Below, in pieces: positions 62,897-64,000 of a DNA stretch of 64,000 nt. The translations under genes and the position numbers were made by a program. The first letter of the stretch is position 1. Each line of letters begins with the position of its first letter. Where the stretch lies: the NCBI RefSeq assembly GCF_029105185.1, contig NZ_JAFMZK010000004.1:335594-399593 (forward strand), read 5' to 3'. A model generated the notes under the pieces. It searched no databases. It was not told the DNA's origin and was given only the letters and a program-made list of their open reading frames with translations. This stretch comes from Aliiroseovarius sp. Z3. GTDB taxonomy: Bacteria > Pseudomonadota > Alphaproteobacteria > Rhodobacterales > Rhodobacteraceae.

Positions 62897-63273
62897 CGGA
62901 CGAACCTGCATGGCTGGTGGCATGGCGCGAGGGGCGCACCGCGCCCGCAGCCCCGGCACAGCGCGGCGCACAGCCGCTGGCCGGGGTGGCTCAAGGGGGT
63001 AGCCGCGCGAAACCCCAAGCCCGCGCTGCAAACGGCGCAAATCGGGGGTCGTCAGGCTTCACCGATCCGGGGTTTGAGGCATGGCCGTTCGACGGCGGCA
63101 AGCATCGGGAACCTGTCCTCGATCTGGACCACAACCCGCCGCGCGTAGTGAGGAAGGTCGGTTGGCGTTTGTGTATGTGCTGCGCCAAACCGTTCTGGAG
63201 TGAAGACACCACCCGCCAACGCCTGTGTGGCGAGTGCAAAGCGCCCCCGAAGGGGCAGAGACGAATACCATAA
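62890..63273 (+). CDS. Zinc-ribbon-like small protein (element operon, last gene)
   Basis: A 127-residue protein from GTG 62890 (GAGAAG upstream, overlapping the previous stop); an ATG at 62872 would add six residues. The N-terminus has EPAWLVAWREGR, the centre is disordered and Ala/Gly-rich, and the C-terminus carries two Cys pairs, CMCC and CGEC, about 17 residues apart, fitting a treble-clef or ribbon zinc finger (WRLCMCCAKPFW ... RLCGECKAPP). It ends PKGQRRIP. A nucleic-acid-binding role is plausible. A strong hairpin follows. Confidence 0.62.
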   Translation: MLTDEPAWLVAWREGRTAPAAPAQRGAQPLAGVAQGGSRAKPQARAANGANRGSSGFTDPGFEAWPFDGGKHREPVLDLDHNPPRVVRKVGWRLCMCCAKPFWSEDTTRQRLCGECKAPPKGQRRIP

Positions 63274-63395
63274 CCGTCGCGCGGAGTGGCAGCGACGGAG
63301 CGGTCTCGCCAACCGCCCGAGGCATAGCGGTTCAGTCCCTCGTTAAACGCAACAACCGCAGTCAGGGCGGGGTAACTCCTTTCCCCGTGACCTGT
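63274..63395. other. Short non-coding stretch after the operon
   Basis: Nothing gene-like is seen in these 122 bases; the operon terminator hairpin follows immediately. Confidence 0.5.
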
Positions 63396-63428
63396 AAGCG
63401 CCTCGGGAACATGGGTTCCGAGGCGCTT
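63396..63428. terminator. Strong hairpin between convergent genes
   Basis: AAGCGCCTCGG (63396-63406) pairs perfectly with CCGAGGCGCTT (63418-63428) over an 11-base loop. Only a short T-run follows on the plus strand. Placed between the operon and the minus-strand gene, it probably terminates from both sides. Confidence 0.7.
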
Positions 63429-63431
63429 TCA

Positions 63432-63785
63432 TCAGTATGCTGACGCTTCGTGTTCCTGCGCGTTCGGCCCTGCGCTTCGCTTGTGCGCTTTGGATGAGAA
63501 GCCGCCTATCGCCATTTCGCACTCGACGTAGACCTCGCCCTTGCCGACTGGCTCTTCGCCAGCGGTGTAGGTCATGACGCCATCGTCGGGATACGTGAAG
63601 CTCCAGCGGACGCGACGGACGATGAAGTCCTCCGATCCAAGATAGTCGTCGCTCGGCGGACCCTTCTTGTAGTCTCGCGCAACGGTGATGTAATCGCCAA
63701 CCTGCGGGATCGCAGGAACGTCCATCGTCAATGTATACTCAGCCTCGCCTCCACCAGCCGGGACCGCAACCAAGTAGATTCGCAT
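63432..63785 (-). CDS. Unknown 117-residue protein near right end of element
   Basis: A hydrophilic, apparently beta-rich protein (RIYLVAVPAGGGEAEYTLTM at the start, VGDYITVARDYKKGPPSDDYL, EPVGKGEVYVECEMAIGG; each under 21 residues). GAGGTGCAGG precedes the ATG at 63785. It lies alone next to the right attachment site and is oriented against the operon, so it has its own promoter in 63786-63930. It may be a cargo gene expressed in the integrated state. No family recognised. Confidence 0.62.
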   Translation of the reverse strand: MRIYLVAVPAGGGEAEYTLTMDVPAIPQVGDYITVARDYKKGPPSDDYLGSEDFIVRRVRWSFTYPDDGVMTYTAGEEPVGKGEVYVECEMAIGGFSSKAHKRSAGPNAQEHEASAY

Positions 63786-63852
63786 CCTGCACCTCGCTCT
63801 TTTACGAGCAGAGTAATGCCATCTGCAGAGATTACCAGTGAAGCCTGCTGTA

Positions 63853-63870
63853 GCTTATGACATGCTTATG
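63853..63870. repeat. Right arm-type tandem motif
   Basis: GCTTATGACATGCTTATG differs from the left copy (55188-55205) at one position, with the same 11-bp spacing between heptamers. It lies about 60 bp inside the right repeat; in the excised circle both copies would flank attP in the same orientation. Confidence 0.6.
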
Positions 63871-63930
63871 GGGTAGGTCTGGAACTACAAAGGCCGCCAG
63901 CGGCTGTCTCGGTATGTAGCTGTTTTTATT

Positions 63931-63984
63931 GGGATTTTTGGCTCCGGCGGTAGGGATCGAACCTACGACCAATTGATTAACAGT
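63931..63984. repeat. Right attachment site (54-bp direct repeat, copy 2)
   Basis: Identical to 55013-55066. Here the repeat continues into the rest of a normal tRNA-Asn gene, so this side keeps the functional tRNA. Confidence 0.93.
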
Positions 63985-64000
63985 CAACTGCTCTACCGCT
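63939..64000 (-). tRNA. tRNA-Asn (GTT), 5' end beyond window
   Basis: Read on the minus strand: D-arm remnant AGCGGTAGAGC, anticodon stem GTTGA/TCAAT with loop CTGTTAA (anticodon GTT), T-arm GTAGG-TTCGATC-CCTAC, and acceptor end CGCCGGA-G-CCA with CCA encoded. About 12-14 bases of the 5' end lie outside the window. Its 3' end faces the integrated element. Confidence 0.93.

Larger units (their letters stand above)
55013..63984. mobile_element. tRNA-Asn-integrated element, about 9 kb, satellite-like
   Basis: Bounded by identical 54-bp direct repeats, the second of which is the 3' part of a tRNA-Asn gene. Contents in order: tyrosine integrase (+), DUF6680 protein (-), AlpA-like regulator (+), PrimPol/helicase (+), iteron array, small gene (-), six-gene operon (+) and one small gene (-). 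No capsid, tail, portal, large terminase, relaxase or type IV secretion gene is recognisable. This gene set fits a minimal phage satellite or a mobilisable element relying on a helper; the satellite reading is inference. The intact tRNA end is at the right, the integrase at the left, so after excision attP would lie directly upstream of int. Confidence 0.85.

Noticed and set aside
1..64000. CRISPR arrays, rRNA genes and insertion sequences
   Set aside because: No regularly spaced repeat-spacer pattern, no rRNA signature and no transposase gene were seen.

Overview
The window is chromosomal DNA of an alphaproteobacterium, most likely a marine Rhodobacteraceae (Roseobacter-group) species. The grounds are gene content and gene order: a division/cell-wall block ftsW-murG-murC...murB-ddl-ftsQ-ftsA-ftsZ-lpxC with a long alphaproteobacterial FtsZ and DUF2484 genes, the lptF-lptG-lptD-surA-pdxA-rsmA operon, detached Tad-pilus genes, an RTX-type secreted protein and high-GC codon use. 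The species cannot be named from sequence alone.

Layout. 1-2133: 5' part of a secreted calcium-binding RTX/thrombospondin-3-repeat protein, running off the left edge. 2479-18322: mostly metabolic and envelope genes (aminotransferase, DsbA-like oxidoreductase, AmiC-like amidase, Glu/Leu/Phe-type dehydrogenase, a TadG-like VWA protein with two TadE-like pseudopilins, an EEP-family nuclease, pirin, kynureninase, an ICMT-like methyltransferase, pntAB). 18424-19951: two membrane proteins. 20130-33536: the division and peptidoglycan cluster ending in lpxC. It is interrupted between murC and murB by a small membrane protein, an APC permease and two DUF2484 proteins, all translationally overlapping. 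33757-36366: bamD and recN. 36373-39511: an FAD-linked oxidase and a ClC channel, divergent. 39524-47110: the LPS-export/outer-membrane operon on the minus strand. 47242-54947: pepA-holC, a retropepsin-like protease, MarC, an ABC-F ATPase, ndk, a TfoX C-terminal-domain protein, an apparently non-coding stretch of about 720 bp, and a DUF1624 membrane acyltransferase-like protein.

The most unusual part is 55013-63984, a compact integrated element of about 9 kb inserted in the 3' half of a tRNA-Asn(GTT) gene and bounded by identical 54-bp direct repeats. It carries a tyrosine integrase, a DUF6680 membrane protein, an AlpA-like regulator and a single-gene primase-polymerase/helicase. Next to that gene lies an array of GGGTGCGTT iterons that looks like a replication origin. 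Then come a divergent control region with two palindromes, a tightly overlapping operon of six mostly unknown small proteins (one with a DUF5681-type motif, one with a CxxC/CxxC zinc-ribbon-like motif), and a lone minus-strand gene. Matching GCTTATG tandem motifs sit just inside both ends. There is no recognisable capsid, portal, large terminase, relaxase or conjugation gene. The architecture (integrase + AlpA + PrimPol/helicase + iteron origin + a short unknown operon) resembles minimal phage satellites. That is inference; helper dependence and packaging cannot be shown from sequence.

How the genes work together: the chromosomal part is dominated by envelope biogenesis (peptidoglycan precursors, divisome, lipid A commitment step, LPS export, OMP assembly). 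The element at the right end forms a self-contained integration-replication-regulation unit plus an operon of unknown purpose.
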